Positions 7,740-17,971 of a DNA stretch of 64,000 bases are shown one piece after another. The DNA lies in assembly GCF_003097135.1 (NCBI RefSeq), contig NZ_QEQL01000004.1, forward strand, positions 248,001 through 312,000, read 5' to 3'. The stretch comes from Pseudomonas sp. URIL14HWK12:I12. GTDB lineage: Bacteria; Pseudomonadota; Gammaproteobacteria; Pseudomonadales; Pseudomonadaceae. The position numbers and the translations under genes are program-made. The notes beneath the pieces are model-generated. The model was not told the origin of the DNA. It ran no database searches and was given only the letters and a program-made list of their open reading frames with translations. Numbering within the stretch: the first letter of the stretch is position 1; every line of letters begins with the position of its first letter.

Positions 7740-10217
7740 CTACAGGTAGACGGCCGTGCGGCTGTTGGCGCACGTACCGATATCGGCCGGCCTGCCGGCA
7801 TAGACGATCTGCCCGCCCTCCTCGCCCGCGCCTGGGCCGATGTCCAGCAGCCAGTCGGCCTGGGCGACCACGCGCATGTTGTGCTCCACCAGCACCACCG
7901 TACTGCCCTCATCCACCAGCCGGTGCAGCTGCGCCATCAACCGGTCAACGTCGCTGGCGTGAAGGCCGGTAGTGGGCTCATCGAGCACATAGAGCGTGCC
8001 GCCCCGCTGCGCCCGCTGCAGTTCGGTGGCCAGCTTGATACGCTGCGCCTCACCACCGGACAGCTCCGTGGCTGGCTGGCCGAGGCGCAGGTAGCCAAGG
8101 CCGATGTCGCGCAGCACCGCCAGCGGCCGCGCCACCGCTGGCTGCTCGGCGAACACCGTGCAGGCCTGCTCCACGGTCAGGGCCAGCACCTGGGCGACGG
8201 TAAGGCCCTGCCAGGTCACTTCAAGGGTCGGCGGCGCGTAGCGTGCGCCTTCGCAGACTGGGCAGGGCGCGTACACCGACGGCATGAACAGCAGCTCGAC
8301 GCTGACGAACCCCTCACCTTCGCAGCGTGGGCAGCGCCCCTTGGCAACGTTGAAGGAAAATTGCCCGGCATCGAAGCCGCGCGCCTTGGCCGCTTCGGTG
8401 CCAGCGAAGAGTTTGCGCACCGCATCGAACAGGCCCGTGTAGGTGGCCAGGTTCGAGCGCGGGGTGCGCCCGATCGGCTTCTGATCCACCCACACCAACC
8501 GGCGCAGGTGCTCCAGCCCCTCCACCACCGTGCCCTGGGTGCGCTCCAGGGAGAGGTCTTCAAGCTCCGCTTCGGCTTCCGGCACTTGCGGCGCCTTGCC
8601 CAGGCCTTGCTCTACCAATTCCAGCAAAGCCTGGCTTACCAGGCTGGATTTGCCCGACCCCGACACCCCGGTCACCGCCGTGAGGCACCCCAGCGGGAAA
8701 GCAGCCTCCAGCTCGCGCAGGTTGTTGCGGGTGACTCCGGCAAGCCTCAGCCAGCCGTGGGTCGGCCTGGCCACCCGCGCCTCGACCGGCACCTGGTCGA
8801 AGAGGTAGCGTGCAGTGTGCGAACTGGTCACCTCGGCCAGCCCGGCCAGCGGCCCGCTGTAGAGCACCTGGCCGCCTTGCTCACCCGCATCGGGGCCGAC
8901 GTCGACGATCCAGTCCGCACGGCGCAGGGTGCGCAGGTCATGCTCGACCACGAACAGCGAATTACCCGCGCGCTTGAGCCCCTCCAGGGCTTCAAGCAAG
9001 GCATCGCCATCGGCCGGGTGCAAGCCGGCAGAGGGCTCATCGAGCACATACACCACACCAAACAGTTGCGAGGTCAGTTGGGTGGCCAGGCGCAGCCGTT
9101 GCAGCTCGCCCGATGATAGCGTGGTAGTGCCGCGCTCAAGGGTGAGGTAGCCAAGGCCCAGGTCGGTGAGCGTGGCGATGCGTGTCAGCAGCCCAGCAGC
9201 CATGTGCTGCGCGGCGAGGGCTTTCTCGGCGCTTAGGCCCTCGCCAGGTTGCCCGCCGGCGACTGTTTCGAGCAGCACCGCCAGGCGCGTGAGCGGCAGG
9301 CGCTGCAGCTCGCCGATGTCCAGCCCGGCAAATCGCACGGCCAGTGCCTCGGCCTTGAGCCGCTTGCCATGGCAGGCCGGGCAGAGGCTACCGACCATGA
9401 ACTGGCTCACACGTTTTTTCATCTGCGCGCTTTGCGAGTGGCTGAAGGTATGGAGCACATAGCGGCGTGCGCCGCAGAACGTGCCCATGTAGCTAGGCTC
9501 CAGCTTCTGCTTGAGGGCGCGCTGGGTCTGCTCGGGGCTCATGCCGGCGTACACCGGCACGGTGGGCGTTTCGTCGGTGAACAGAATCCAGTCCCGTTGC
9601 GCCTGAGGCAGCTCGCGCCATGGCCGGTCGACGTCGTAGCCGAGCGTGACCAGGATGTCGCGGTAGTTCTGCCCCTGCCAGGCGGTGGGCCAAGCCGCGA
9701 CGGCCCGCTCACGAATAGTCAATGAGTCGTCCGGCACCATCGAACGCTCGGTGACTTCATACACCCGCCCCATCCCGTGGCAGGTGGGGCAGGCCCCTTG
9801 GGGGGTATTGGGCGAAAAATCCTCGGCATAAAGCATCGCCGCACCGTCGGGAAAGTGCCCCGCCCGCGAGTAGAGCATGCGCACCAGGCTGCCCAGGCCG
9901 GTGACACTGGCAAGGCTCGAGCGGGTGCTGGGGGTCCCGCGCTGCTGCTGAAGCGCAACCGCAGGTGGCAGCCCGTCGATGCTGTCGACGTCCGGAACGC
10001 CGACCTGGTCGATCAACCGCCGGGCATACGGCGCCACTGACTCGAAATAGCGCCGCTGCGCCTCGGCATACAACGTGCCGAAGGCCAAGGAGGATTTGCC
10101 AGAGCCCGAGACACCGCTGAAGACCACCAGTGCATCGCGCGGGATGTCGACATCGACGTTCTTGAGATTGTGTTCACGAGCACCGCGAACGCGGACGAAA
10201 CCTGAAACAGATGACAT
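7740..10217 (-). CDS. UvrA paralogue (class II excinuclease ABC subunit A-like ATPase)
   Basis: A product of 825 residues from the ATG at 10217. The open frame extends 21 codons further, but those residues do not look UvrA-like. It has two ABC ATPase halves, with Walker [10 protein letters not shown] near residue 36 and again in the second half ([11 protein letters not shown]). Signature regions are [13 protein letters not shown] and [15 protein letters not shown]. Zinc-finger-like CPTC/CPAC and CPRC/CPVC pairs are present. It is shorter than true UvrA (about 940), as expected for the UvrA2/DrrC-like class that lacks the full UvrB-interaction insertion. Such proteins are linked to DNA-damage or antibiotic tolerance in some bacteria; its role here is unproven. 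Confidence 0.88.
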   Translation of the reverse strand: MSSVSGFVRVRGAREHNLKNVDVDIPRDALVVFSGVSGSGKSSLAFGTLYAEAQRRYFESVAPYARRLIDQVGVPDVDSIDGLPPAVALQQQRGTPSTRSSLASVTGLGSLVRMLYSRAGHFPDGAAMLYAEDFSPNTPQGACPTCHGMGRVYEVTERSMVPDDSLTIRERAVAAWPTAWQGQNYRDILVTLGYDVDRPWRELPQAQRDWILFTDETPTVPVYAGMSPEQTQRALKQKLEPSYMGTFCGARRYVLHTFSHSQSAQMKKRVSQFMVGSLCPACHGKRLKAEALAVRFAGLDIGELQRLPLTRLAVLLETVAGGQPGEGLSAEKALAAQHMAAGLLTRIATLTDLGLGYLTLERGTTTLSSGELQRLRLATQLTSQLFGVVYVLDEPSAGLHPADGDALLEALEGLKRAGNSLFVVEHDLRTLRRADWIVDVGPDAGEQGGQVLYSGPLAGLAEVTSSHTARYLFDQVPVEARVARPTHGWLRLAGVTRNNLRELEAAFPLGCLTAVTGVSGSGKSSLVSQALLELVEQGLGKAPQVPEAEAELEDLSLERTQGTVVEGLEHLRRLVWVDQKPIGRTPRSNLATYTGLFDAVRKLFAGTEAAKARGFDAGQFSFNVAKGRCPRCEGEGFVSVELLFMPSVYAPCPVCEGARYAPPTLEVTWQGLTVAQVLALTVEQACTVFAEQPAVARPLAVLRDIGLGYLRLGQPATELSGGEAQRIKLATELQRAQRGGTLYVLDEPTTGLHASDVDRLMAQLHRLVDEGSTVVLVEHNMRVVAQADWLLDIGPGAGEEGGQIVYAGRPADIGTCANSRTAVYL

Positions 10218-10276
10218 GAAAGGCGGCCGTCCTGGAATGGGCAAGCCACCCACGCTACCCAAACTTGGCCAGTGGC

Positions 10277-12667
10277 TCAAGCATGAGGCTCGACCCGATT
10301 GCGCCCCTTCTGCTTGGCCGCATACACAGCGGCGTCGGCGCGCTGCAGCAAGGCATCTCCACCCTCCCCGGCCTGCCAGCTGGCCACACCGAAACTGCCG
10401 GTCACCACACCAACGCCGTCCACCGGCGCTCGCTCCAGCGCCTGGCGCAGGTCTTCAGCCAGGGCCTGCGCCTGGGCGCCGTCGGTGCTTGGGCAAAGGA
10501 TGATGAACTCCTCGCCGCCCAGGCGGCAGAAAATGTCATTGCGCCGCAACCGCGCCGCGACCCGGCGGCACAGGGCTTGCAAAACCGTGTCACCCAGGGC
10601 GTGGCCGAAACGGTCGTTGACCGACTTGAAGTGATCGACATCCAGCATGATCACTGACAACGGTGTACCGTCGCGGCGGGCGCGTTCGAGCTCGGCCTGC
10701 AGGCGCTCCTGAAAGTAGCGACGGTTATTGATGCCAGTGAGTGCATCGGTGATCGACAGCGCACGCAGCTCTTCTTCCACCCGCTTGAGGTCAGTGATGT
10801 CGAACAGCGAGCCATGCCAGATGATCGCGCCGTCCGGCATGGCTTCAGGGGTTGCCTCGCCACGCACCCAACGCAGGCCCTGGCGCGGCAGGCATACGCG
10901 GTACTCTTGGCGCCAGCGGCTGAGCTCTCGGGCAGATACCCGGATCGACTCGCGCACCATATCCACATCGGCCGGGTGCATGCGTTCGAAGGCCGGAGCC
11001 CCATCGGCATAGAGCCGCTCAGGTGCCACTTCGTAGATGTCCTGCATGCCGCGGCTCAGGTAAGTGAAGCAGTTGCTGCCATCGGCGCCCAGGCGGAACT
11101 GGAAGATTCCGCCCGGCACTTCAGCGCTGAGTTTTTCCAGCAGGCGATCGCGCGCCGCCAGGGCCTGCAAGGTGCGCTGGCTTTCAGTCACGTCCTGGCA
11201 CACTGCCAAGTGGCCGATGGCCTGTTGATGCTCATCGTGCACGGCGGTCACCAGCATGCTGACGGCGACCTGAGCGCCGTTGCGCCGGACCAACGTCCAG
11301 TGCTGTGCTTGCGGGGCCTCATCGCGCAGGCTGGCTTCAAGCATTGCCCGCGCCGGCGAGCAGGGCAGCCCTCGCTCATCTACGCAGTCACGTACCCGTT
11401 CGCGCAGCTCATGATGGACATGCAGGTCGGCCAGGCTGAGTTTGCCCACCACCTGCTCGGCGCGGTAATCCAGCATGCGCTCGGCCCCGGCGTTGAAGGT
11501 TGTGATGCAGCCTTTCAGGTCGGTTGCGATGATCGCAACTTCGGTCGCGGCGTCCAGCACGTTCTGTAATTGCCCATGGATTCGGCGCAGGCGCGTTTCG
11601 CTCTCGGACAGCTGCGCGGTACGCCGTGCAACCAGTGCCAGGGCCCGCTGGCCTTGGCTCACCAGGCTGAAGAGCAAGCCAGCCACCAACACACTGAGCA
11701 AGCCACCGAACAGCAGCGCGACCTGTGCGGTGGAAGTGCGGTTGGCAAGGGCGAATACTTCGCTGGGCACAATCGCCAGTTGATACACGCGCCCACCCAT
11801 CTGCAACGTCCGGGTTTGCATCAGCGGCATGCCAGGTGCGCTCGCACCGGTGCTGTATAGCAACAGCGGCTCAGCCGGAAGGGTCACATCTCGCACAGTC
11901 AATCGCAGGTTGTCCTCCCCAGGCTTGGGCAAACCTTCGGTCATCAATTGACCGATGCTCACCGCAGCGGTTACGAACCCCATGGGCGGCCCTGCGCCAG
12001 CCGGGGTGCCAGCCTGGTAGACCGGGGCCACCAGCAGCAAACCTTGGGCCCGTTCAGGTTCGATGCCCATCAGCTTCAACGGCGCGCTGGCCGCTGCTGC
12101 CGCAGTCGCCACCGCCTGGTTGAAGGCAGCCGCGCGCACCGGCTCGCTGCGGGGGTCCAAGCCCAAGGGCATTTGCATCCGGCTCGCACTACGAAGATAG
12201 AAGACCGGGTAGTAGTCGGCGCGCCGTCCAGCCGGGGCCGGCTTTGCGCCGTTCCAGTCGAGAATGGAAAAGCCCGGCAAGCCCTCGACCCTGGCGCGGC
12301 GCTCGAAGGCGTCACGCTCGGCATCAGTGATGCGCGGCAGCCACGCGTAGGTTTGTGTCAATTGCAACAACGGCCCCGCGTAGCCGTTGAACTCGCTGCG
12401 GCTCACCTGTTCGGAAAAGGCGAAAAACCGCTGAAGGCTGGCCAAGCGCTGTTGCTGGTCGAAAAAACGTTCCTGCAGCCGGCTGAAGCGCTCCTGAGCC
12501 AACAATTCGAAGCGCTGGTGGAGTTGCTCCTGCGCCAGGTGGTCCAGCCCCGACGCAATCATCACACTGACCAACCCGCCGCCCAACAGCCCCACGCATG
12601 CGACCAGCCAGGCTGATGCGCCTTCGCTGATGAAACCGAGGATTCTGGGGCGAGCGGACGGCGGCAT
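10277..12667 (-). CDS. CHASE-PAS-PAS-GGDEF diguanylate cyclase
   Basis: A 796-residue membrane protein. There is a TM helix near residues 18-40, a periplasmic CHASE-like sensor domain (about 75-300), a second TM near 315-340, two PAS domains (about 370-490 and 510-625), and a C-terminal GGDEF domain. The active-site motif is GGEEF at about residues 717-721, which supports catalysis. An RxxD sequence (RRND) five residues before it matches the product-inhibition I-site. It should make c-di-GMP from GTP in response to a periplasmic signal. There is no EAL domain. In a flagellated Pseudomonas with a c-di-GMP-binding FleQ it could influence motility (inference). Confidence 0.93.
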   Translation of the reverse strand: MPPSARPRILGFISEGASAWLVACVGLLGGGLVSVMIASGLDHLAQEQLHQRFELLAQERFSRLQERFFDQQQRLASLQRFFAFSEQVSRSEFNGYAGPLLQLTQTYAWLPRITDAERDAFERRARVEGLPGFSILDWNGAKPAPAGRRADYYPVFYLRSASRMQMPLGLDPRSEPVRAAAFNQAVATAAAAASAPLKLMGIEPERAQGLLLVAPVYQAGTPAGAGPPMGFVTAAVSIGQLMTEGLPKPGEDNLRLTVRDVTLPAEPLLLYSTGASAPGMPLMQTRTLQMGGRVYQLAIVPSEVFALANRTSTAQVALLFGGLLSVLVAGLLFSLVSQGQRALALVARRTAQLSESETRLRRIHGQLQNVLDAATEVAIIATDLKGCITTFNAGAERMLDYRAEQVVGKLSLADLHVHHELRERVRDCVDERGLPCSPARAMLEASLRDEAPQAQHWTLVRRNGAQVAVSMLVTAVHDEHQQAIGHLAVCQDVTESQRTLQALAARDRLLEKLSAEVPGGIFQFRLGADGSNCFTYLSRGMQDIYEVAPERLYADGAPAFERMHPADVDMVRESIRVSARELSRWRQEYRVCLPRQGLRWVRGEATPEAMPDGAIIWHGSLFDITDLKRVEEELRALSITDALTGINNRRYFQERLQAELERARRDGTPLSVIMLDVDHFKSVNDRFGHALGDTVLQALCRRVAARLRRNDIFCRLGGEEFIILCPSTDGAQAQALAEDLRQALERAPVDGVGVVTGSFGVASWQAGEGGDALLQRADAAVYAAKQKGRNRVEPHA

Positions 12668-12723
12668 CGGCTTTTCTCACAAACGCGTCACACGGTTATA
12701 GCGATTCGCCACCCAAATGAATA

Positions 12724-12741
12724 GCCCCGGCGCCCCGGGGC
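12724..12741 (-). terminator. Hairpin downstream of rlmL
   Basis: GCCCCGG, a 4-base loop and CCGGGGC lie seven bases past the rlmL stop and before the diguanylate cyclase start. The following minus-strand bases TATTCATTT are moderately T-rich. It is a likely intrinsic terminator. Confidence 0.6.
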
Positions 12742-12747
12742 ATCGGC

Positions 12748-14931
12748 TCAAGCCGTGGTGATGCGCCACGCACGGTGGATCTTGTCGTTACGGGCAAAGT
12801 CCGGTGCCCGGGTGCTCGCGGTGATCTCCTCTACCCGATAGCGCTGCTGCAGGGTTTCGTCGAGCACGAACTTGCGGAAGTTGTTGGAGAAATACAGCAC
12901 GCCGCCTTCGGCCAGGCGGGCCATGGCCAGGTCGATCAGGCGTACGTGGTCGCGCTGCACGTCGAACACCCCTTCCATGCGCTTGGAGTTGGAGAAAGTC
13001 GGCGGGTCGATGAAGATCAACTCGTACGCCTCGCGATGGCCTTCGAGCCACTCCATGACGTCGCCCTGCTCCAGGCGGTGCTTATCGGAAAACCCGTTCA
13101 AAGACAGGTTACGCCGCGCCCAGTCAAGATAGGTACGCGACAGGTCGACGCTGGTGCTGCTACGTGCACCGCCCTTGGCGGCATGCACCGTTGCGGTACC
13201 GGTATAGCAGAACAGGTTGAGAAAGCGCTTGCCGGCAGCCTCCTGCTGCAGCCGCAGGCGCATTGGCCGGTGGTCAAGAAACAGCCCGGTGTCCAGGTAA
13301 TCGGTCAGGTTCACCAGCAGCCGCGCGCCGCCTTCACTGACTTCCATGAAGCGCCCTTCGCTACCCTGGCGTTCGTACTGGCGGCTGCCAGCCTGGCGCT
13401 CGCGGCGTTTGACCACCACCTGGCGCGGGTCGACACCCAGCGCCGGTGGGATCGCTGCCAGCGCGTCGAGCAAACGCGCCTGGGCCTTTTCCGGGGCGAT
13501 CGACTTGGGCGCGGCGTATTCCTGCACGTGCACCCAGTCGCGGTAAAGGTCGACAGCCACGGCGTACTCGGGCATGTCGGCGTCATACACCCGGTAGCAT
13601 TCCACCTGCTCCCGGCGGGCCCACTTGCCCAGTTGGCGCAGGTTCTTTTGCAGGCGATTGGCGAACATCTGCCCGCCCTCCGACAGCCGCGCCGGGGCAT
13701 TGGCCGGGGAAGGTGCAACGCCCTCCTCGCCTTGCGGGCGCTCGCCCCGCTCGGTAACGAACTGCGCAGGCACTACGTCGATCAACAACAGCTTGCACGG
13801 CAGCGCGCCGTTCCAGAAGGCGTACTGCTTGTGGCTGCGCAGGCCCATGCGCTTACCCAGGTCGGGGGCGGCGGTGAACACCGCCGCCTGCCAGTTCAGG
13901 CAAGCCTGGCGCAGCCGCTCGCCGAGGTTCTGGTAGAGGTAGAGCAGGCTGGCTTCATCGCCGAGGCGCTCGCCATAGGGCGGGTTGCACACCACAAGGC
14001 CTTTCTGGTGCTGGTCAGGGCGCGGTTCGAAAGTGGCCACTTCACCTTGGTAGATCTTGATCCAGTCGCTCAGGCCGGCACGCTCGACGTTGTTGCGCCC
14101 TGGCTGGATAAGCCGCGGGTCGGCTTCGTAACCGCGAATCCACAGCGGCGGCCGTGCCAGGCCCGCTTCGGCGCGCGCCTGAGCCTGCTCGTGCAGCTTG
14201 CGCCACACGGCCGGCACGTGCCCCTGCCAGGCGCTGAAACCCCAGCGTTCACGCTTGAGGTTGGGTGCGATGTCGGCGGCCATCATCGCCGCCTCGACCA
14301 AGAAGGTGCCCACGCCACACATCGGGTCGGCCAATGCCCCGCCTTCGGCAGCGATACGGGGCCACCCCGCGCGAATCAGGATAGCGGCGGCGAGGTTTTC
14401 CTTGAGCGGTGCAGCGCCCTGCTGAAGGCGGTAGCCGCGCTGATGCAAGCTGTGCCCGGAGAGGTCCAGCGAGAGGATCGCCTGGCCTTTGTCCAGGCGC
14501 AGGTGGATACGCACATCAGGGTTGAGCTTGTCGACCGAGGGGCGCTCGCCCGCAGCGTTACGCAGGCGGTCGACGATAGCGTCCTTTACCTTCAAGGCGC
14601 CGAAATGGGTGTTGTCGATGCCGGAACCATGGCCGCTGAACTCCACCGCCAGGCTACCGGTGGGTGCCAGGTGTTCCTGCCAGTCAAGGCTGTGCACGCC
14701 GTGGTACAGATCTTCGGCGTTGGCCATCTGGAAGCGAGAGAGCACCAGCAACACGCGGTTGGCCAGGCGCGACCAGAGGCACAAACGATAGGCTGTTTCC
14801 AGCGAGCCCTGCCCGCGAATAGCCGCGGTGGCCTGGCGAACATCCTCAAGCCCCAGGTTGGCGGCTTCATCGGCCAGCAGGCCCTCAAGGCCCTTGGGGC
14901 ACGTCAGGAACAACTCATGCATCTCAGACAT
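12748..14931 (-). CDS. rlmL: 23S rRNA methyltransferase RlmL (RlmKL fusion)
   Basis: A 727-residue fusion protein. The N-terminal half has a THUMP region and a methyltransferase with LADPMCGVGTFLVEAAMM and the catalytic VVCNPPYGERLG, expected to make m2G2445. The C-terminal half has a second SAM domain with FLNLFCYTGTATVHAAKGGA and LIFIDPPTFSNSKRM, expected to make m7G2069. The length matches the E. coli RlmL fusion. It is the first gene of its transcript, divergent from rmf, and ends at a GC-rich hairpin. Both domains look intact. Confidence 0.95.
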   Translation of the reverse strand: MSEMHELFLTCPKGLEGLLADEAANLGLEDVRQATAAIRGQGSLETAYRLCLWSRLANRVLLVLSRFQMANAEDLYHGVHSLDWQEHLAPTGSLAVEFSGHGSGIDNTHFGALKVKDAIVDRLRNAAGERPSVDKLNPDVRIHLRLDKGQAILSLDLSGHSLHQRGYRLQQGAAPLKENLAAAILIRAGWPRIAAEGGALADPMCGVGTFLVEAAMMAADIAPNLKRERWGFSAWQGHVPAVWRKLHEQAQARAEAGLARPPLWIRGYEADPRLIQPGRNNVERAGLSDWIKIYQGEVATFEPRPDQHQKGLVVCNPPYGERLGDEASLLYLYQNLGERLRQACLNWQAAVFTAAPDLGKRMGLRSHKQYAFWNGALPCKLLLIDVVPAQFVTERGERPQGEEGVAPSPANAPARLSEGGQMFANRLQKNLRQLGKWARREQVECYRVYDADMPEYAVAVDLYRDWVHVQEYAAPKSIAPEKAQARLLDALAAIPPALGVDPRQVVVKRRERQAGSRQYERQGSEGRFMEVSEGGARLLVNLTDYLDTGLFLDHRPMRLRLQQEAAGKRFLNLFCYTGTATVHAAKGGARSSTSVDLSRTYLDWARRNLSLNGFSDKHRLEQGDVMEWLEGHREAYELIFIDPPTFSNSKRMEGVFDVQRDHVRLIDLAMARLAEGGVLYFSNNFRKFVLDETLQQRYRVEEITASTRAPDFARNDKIHRAWRITTA

Positions 14932-15408
14932 CGATCATCTACCTCATCAAGGCCACCGCGCACGGTGAGCCGGGTTACTGGCGCTGGTCCCGCAGCGCCA
15001 CGGCGATGCCACATGGCATCAGGCCACCTGCCGATGGCAGGCAGTTCAAGGGCACAGGTTACAAAAAAACCCAGACCCTTCGTCTAAATTCCTACGCAGG
15101 CATCAACCCATCAAAAGTAATAGCCTAATGCTTGCAACTTCCACAGAGCGCCCTGATTGAGAGCTTTTCACAAATAGCAACCCCGAAATTATTCGGTTAC
15201 TTATCGTGCTTGATGCTAAACATGACGTGGTTATGACAAAACGATCATTCCCCTCGCCGCCTTATTTGAATTAGAAATCACCTCAGGCGGTTCATATGCA
15301 CCGCCTTAGACGCCCGCGACGCCGGCAGCGGGCACAACATCACCGGCAGAACGATTCTGCCCGGCCTCCCGGAGGCCGATGCGACGTCAACAACGAGGGC
15401 CTACCCCT
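14932..15408. promoter_or_regulatory. Divergent rlmL-rmf intergenic region with several inverted repeats
   Basis: This 477-bp gap holds no gene I can support. It is AT-rich around 15060-15290. It contains GATGCCA-CA-TGGCATC (15005-15020), CCTGCC-GAT-GGCAGG (15027-15041), AGGCGGT-8 bases-ACCGCCT (15285-15306) and GGCCTCC-C-GGAGGCC (15363-15377). The last two lie on the rmf side and could structure its leader. No promoter hexamers were called confidently. Confidence 0.5.
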
Positions 15409-15624
15409 ATGAGAAGACTCAAGCGTGATCCGTTGGAACGAGCATTCAGCAAAGGCTACCAATATGGTGTGAGCGGTAAGTCCCGCGAGCTATGCCCTTT
15501 TACCTTACCTACCGTTCGCCAAGCCTGGATCAACGGCTGGCGTGAGGGCCGCAGCGATCAATGGGACGGCATGACCGGCACCGCAGGCATCCATCGCCTT
15601 AACCAACTTCACGCGGTCGGCTGA
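15409..15624 (+). CDS. rmf: Ribosome modulation factor
   Basis: A 71-residue basic protein of the Rmf family: MRRLKRDPLERAFSKGYQYG, then CPFTLPTVRQAWINGWREGR. It promotes 100S ribosome dimers (hibernation) in stationary phase. It is longer than E. coli Rmf (55 residues), as in other pseudomonads, because of a C-terminal extension. The ATG at 15409 was chosen because the family begins at MRRLKRD; an upstream in-frame ATG at 15379 lies within a hairpin-rich leader. It is monocistronic, with a convergent terminator shared with pyrD. Confidence 0.95.
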   Translation: MRRLKRDPLERAFSKGYQYGVSGKSRELCPFTLPTVRQAWINGWREGRSDQWDGMTGTAGIHRLNQLHAVG

Positions 15625-15722
15625 GCCGCCGACACCTCTCTAGTGCAACACCGTTATGACCAGCCCGCCTGATCCGGGCGGCGGGTGAGTGGCAAGGCTG
15701 GAACGCCTGCCACGTGACCCCA

Positions 15723-15742
15723 GGGGCCTCCGTCGAGGCCCC
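15723..15742. terminator. Terminator between rmf and pyrD
   Basis: GGGGCCTC, loop CGTC, GAGGCCCC form an 8-bp perfect stem between the convergent ends of rmf and pyrD. It can serve both strands. T content afterwards is low. Confidence 0.65.
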
Positions 15743-15753
15743 TTCACAACGCT

Positions 15754-16773
15754 TCAGCGCATCGCAGCGATTGCGTCGACCGCCTCGCGAATCAACGACG
15801 GCCCCCGGTAAATGAAACCCGAATAGACCTGCACCAGGCTCGCGCCTGCGGCGATCTTCTCTGCCGCGTGCGCGCCTTCGGTGATGCCACCGGCGGCGAT
15901 GATCGGCATGCGCCCACCCAGCTCGGTTGCGAGCACACGTACGGTGTGAGTGCACTTCTCGCGCACCGGGCCGCCGGAGAGACCCCCGGCCTCTTCGGCA
16001 TGCGCCAGCCCCTCGACGCCCTCACGGCCGAGTGTGGTGTTGGTGGCAATCACCGCATCCATACCCGAGGCCAACAGCGCCTGCGCAACCTGGGCAGTTT
16101 CCTCGTCGGTCATGTCCGGCGCGATCTTGATCGCCAATGGCACCCGTTTGCGATGCTCAGTGGCCAGCACCTCGCGGCGCTCGGCTAGCGCGTCCAGCAG
16201 TTGCTTGAGTGAGTCACCGAATTGCAGGCTGCGCAGGCCGGGCGTGTTTGGCGAGCTGACGTTCACGGTGATGTAGCTGGCATGGGCGTAGACCTTGTTC
16301 AGGCCGATCAGATAGTCGCTCACCGCGGCCTCGACCGGGGTGTCGAAGTTCTTGCCGATATTGATGCCCAGCACGCCCTTGAACCGTGCTGCCCGCACCC
16401 GCTCAATCAAATGGTCGACGCCCAGGTTGTTGAACCCCATACGGTTAATGATCGCCTGCGCCTGCGGCAGCCTGAACAGGCGCGGCTTGGGGTTGCCCGG
16501 CTGCGGGCGCGGAGTGACGGTGCCGATTTCAACGAAGCCAAAACCCAATTGAGCAAACCCGTCGATGGCCGCGCCATTCTTGTCGAGCCCTGCCGCCAGC
16601 CCGACAGGGTTGGGAAATTGCAACCCCATGACCGTCACCGGGTGCAAGGCCGGCGGCTTGGCCAGCAGGCCATTGATACCCAGCCGGCCACCGGCGCCGA
16701 TCAGGTCAAGGGACAGATCGTGGGAGGTTTCCGGAGAAAGTTTGAACAGCAGCTGGCGGGCCAGGTTGTACAT
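15754..16773 (-). CDS. pyrD: Dihydroorotate dehydrogenase (quinone), class 2
   Basis: A 339-residue enzyme of pyrimidine synthesis that oxidises dihydroorotate to orotate with quinone. The ATG at 16773 gives the family start [19 protein letters not shown], including the amphipathic membrane-associating helices. An earlier in-frame start would add 25 unrelated residues. Other motifs are FMN-binding [10 protein letters not shown], the catalytic-Ser region [14 protein letters not shown], and [12 protein letters not shown]. It is transcribed after the KdpE-like gene with a 71-bp gap. Confidence 0.95.
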   Translation of the reverse strand: MYNLARQLLFKLSPETSHDLSLDLIGAGGRLGINGLLAKPPALHPVTVMGLQFPNPVGLAAGLDKNGAAIDGFAQLGFGFVEIGTVTPRPQPGNPKPRLFRLPQAQAIINRMGFNNLGVDHLIERVRAARFKGVLGINIGKNFDTPVEAAVSDYLIGLNKVYAHASYITVNVSSPNTPGLRSLQFGDSLKQLLDALAERREVLATEHRKRVPLAIKIAPDMTDEETAQVAQALLASGMDAVIATNTTLGREGVEGLAHAEEAGGLSGGPVREKCTHTVRVLATELGGRMPIIAAGGITEGAHAAEKIAAGASLVQVYSGFIYRGPSLIREAVDAIAAMR

Positions 16774-16844
16774 GGGCGGAGCACGCTCGCGGGTGGAAAT
16801 TGCAGGGGCGCCGATTATAGCCACAACCGCCGCCGGCTTTAAGC

Positions 16845-17537
16845 TCAAAGCGCGCCAAGCCGATAGCCGACGCCAATCTCTGTCATGATGTAGCGCGGTG
16901 CGGCCGGATCATCGCCCAGCTTCTGGCGCAAGTGGCCGACAACGATACGCAGGTAATGGCTGTCTTCGGCGTGGGTAGGGCCCCAGATGTCCATCAACAA
17001 CTGGCGCTGGGTGATCACCCGGCCAGGGTGGCGGGCCAATTGGGCAAGCACTGCGTATTCCTTGCGCGTCAGCGCCAGCGGCTCACCGGCCAAGGTCACC
17101 CGGCGCGCGGCCAAGTCCAGGTACAGCGCACCTACCTCTACCAGCAAGGCCTGCTCGGGGGGGTGATTGCGGCTCTGGCGCAACAGACCTCGCACACGCG
17201 CCAGAAACTCCTGGATGCCAAACGGCTTGGTCATGTAGTCATTGGCGCCGGCGTCCAGGGCGCGCACCTTCTGGTCTTCGCTGGCCCGTACAGACAGCAC
17301 CATTACCGGCACCTGGGTCCATTCGCGCAGTTCGCACACCACTTGCTGGCCGTCGAGGTCGGGCAGGCCGAGGTCAAGCACGATCAGGTCTGGCTGGCCG
17401 AGGGCAGCCTCCGCCAGGCCAGCCTGGGCCGTGGATGCCTCCAGCACGCGATAGCCTTGCGCGGCCAGGCTGATGCGCAGGAACTTACGGATCTGGGCTT
17501 CGTCGTCGATGACCAGAACGGTGCTGGCTGGGGTCAT
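16845..17537 (-). CDS. KdpE-like OmpR-family response regulator without nearby kinase
   Basis: A protein of 230 residues. The receiver domain has VIDDE, phosphoacceptor Asp55 in [12 protein letters not shown], and Lys in MTKPFG. The OmpR/PhoB winged-helix domain carries [27 protein letters not shown] and the C-terminal ETGVGYR-like [11 protein letters not shown]. It looks most like KdpE, the regulator of the potassium-ATPase operon. KdpE normally follows kdpD, but no histidine kinase or kdpFABC gene lies on either side: upstream is a DUF2845 gene and downstream is pyrD. It may work with a distant KdpD, or may have been separated by rearrangement. Confidence 0.88.
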   Translation of the reverse strand: MTPASTVLVIDDEAQIRKFLRISLAAQGYRVLEASTAQAGLAEAALGQPDLIVLDLGLPDLDGQQVVCELREWTQVPVMVLSVRASEDQKVRALDAGANDYMTKPFGIQEFLARVRGLLRQSRNHPPEQALLVEVGALYLDLAARRVTLAGEPLALTRKEYAVLAQLARHPGRVITQRQLLMDIWGPTHAEDSHYLRIVVGHLRQKLGDDPAAPRYIMTEIGVGYRLGAL

Positions 17538-17652
17538 TGGCAGGTTTCAAGCGCTGAAGGATCGAAGGCGCCAAGCATAGGCCGATGGCCAGCGACATGC
17601 TACCCCGCTTCCCTGCTGCTTCAGCGGCACTGCATAGGCTGAGGCAGGCCTT

Positions 17653-17943
17653 CTAGAATGGCGGCTTGCGCTCAGTACGCTGCTCGACCAGCTTGTCTTC
17701 GATGAATCGCAAGTACTGCCAGGCACCGCCATTAGGGCCGTACACCCAGATACTGATGCGCACCGCGCCGTAGATAGGCGCTGGCTCTTCAACATACTTA
17801 TAGGCCGGCGGCCCGCACTTGCTCAGCACCTCACCCATGCGTGCGTCGCTGCTGACCACCGAAGTGCCGCATCGGAATGTTGCCTGGGCGCCGGTTGCCC
17901 AGCTCAGCATGGCCAGGCCCAACCAGAAATTAACGGTTTTCAT
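17653..17943 (-). CDS. DUF2845-family secreted protein
   Basis: From the ATG at 17943 the product is 96 residues with a signal peptide (MKTVNFWLGLAMLSWATGAQA). The short periplasmic domain contains FRCGTSVVSSDARMGEVLSK, a second Cys (SKCGPP), and the aromatic segment WQYLRFIEDKL. This matches the DUF2845 pattern of small exported proteins of unknown function. It lies 28 bases after the fliK stop on the same strand, so it may be read through from fliK, but there is no evidence that it serves the flagellum. Confidence 0.75.
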   Translation of the reverse strand: MKTVNFWLGLAMLSWATGAQATFRCGTSVVSSDARMGEVLSKCGPPAYKYVEEPAPIYGAVRISIWVYGPNGGAWQYLRFIEDKLVEQRTERKPPF

Positions 17944-17971
17944 GCGCCCAAGCTTAGCCCAAGCGCAGGGT

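Noticed and set aside
12775..15087. 770-codon plus-strand open frame
   Set aside because: It is the antisense of rlmL. High GC content leaves long antisense frames open, and rlmL motifs are unambiguous.
17538..17652. Remnant of kdpD upstream of the KdpE-like gene
   Set aside because: I translated the gap in the kdpE direction and found no kinase-like HATPase or G-box residues. It is too short to judge further.
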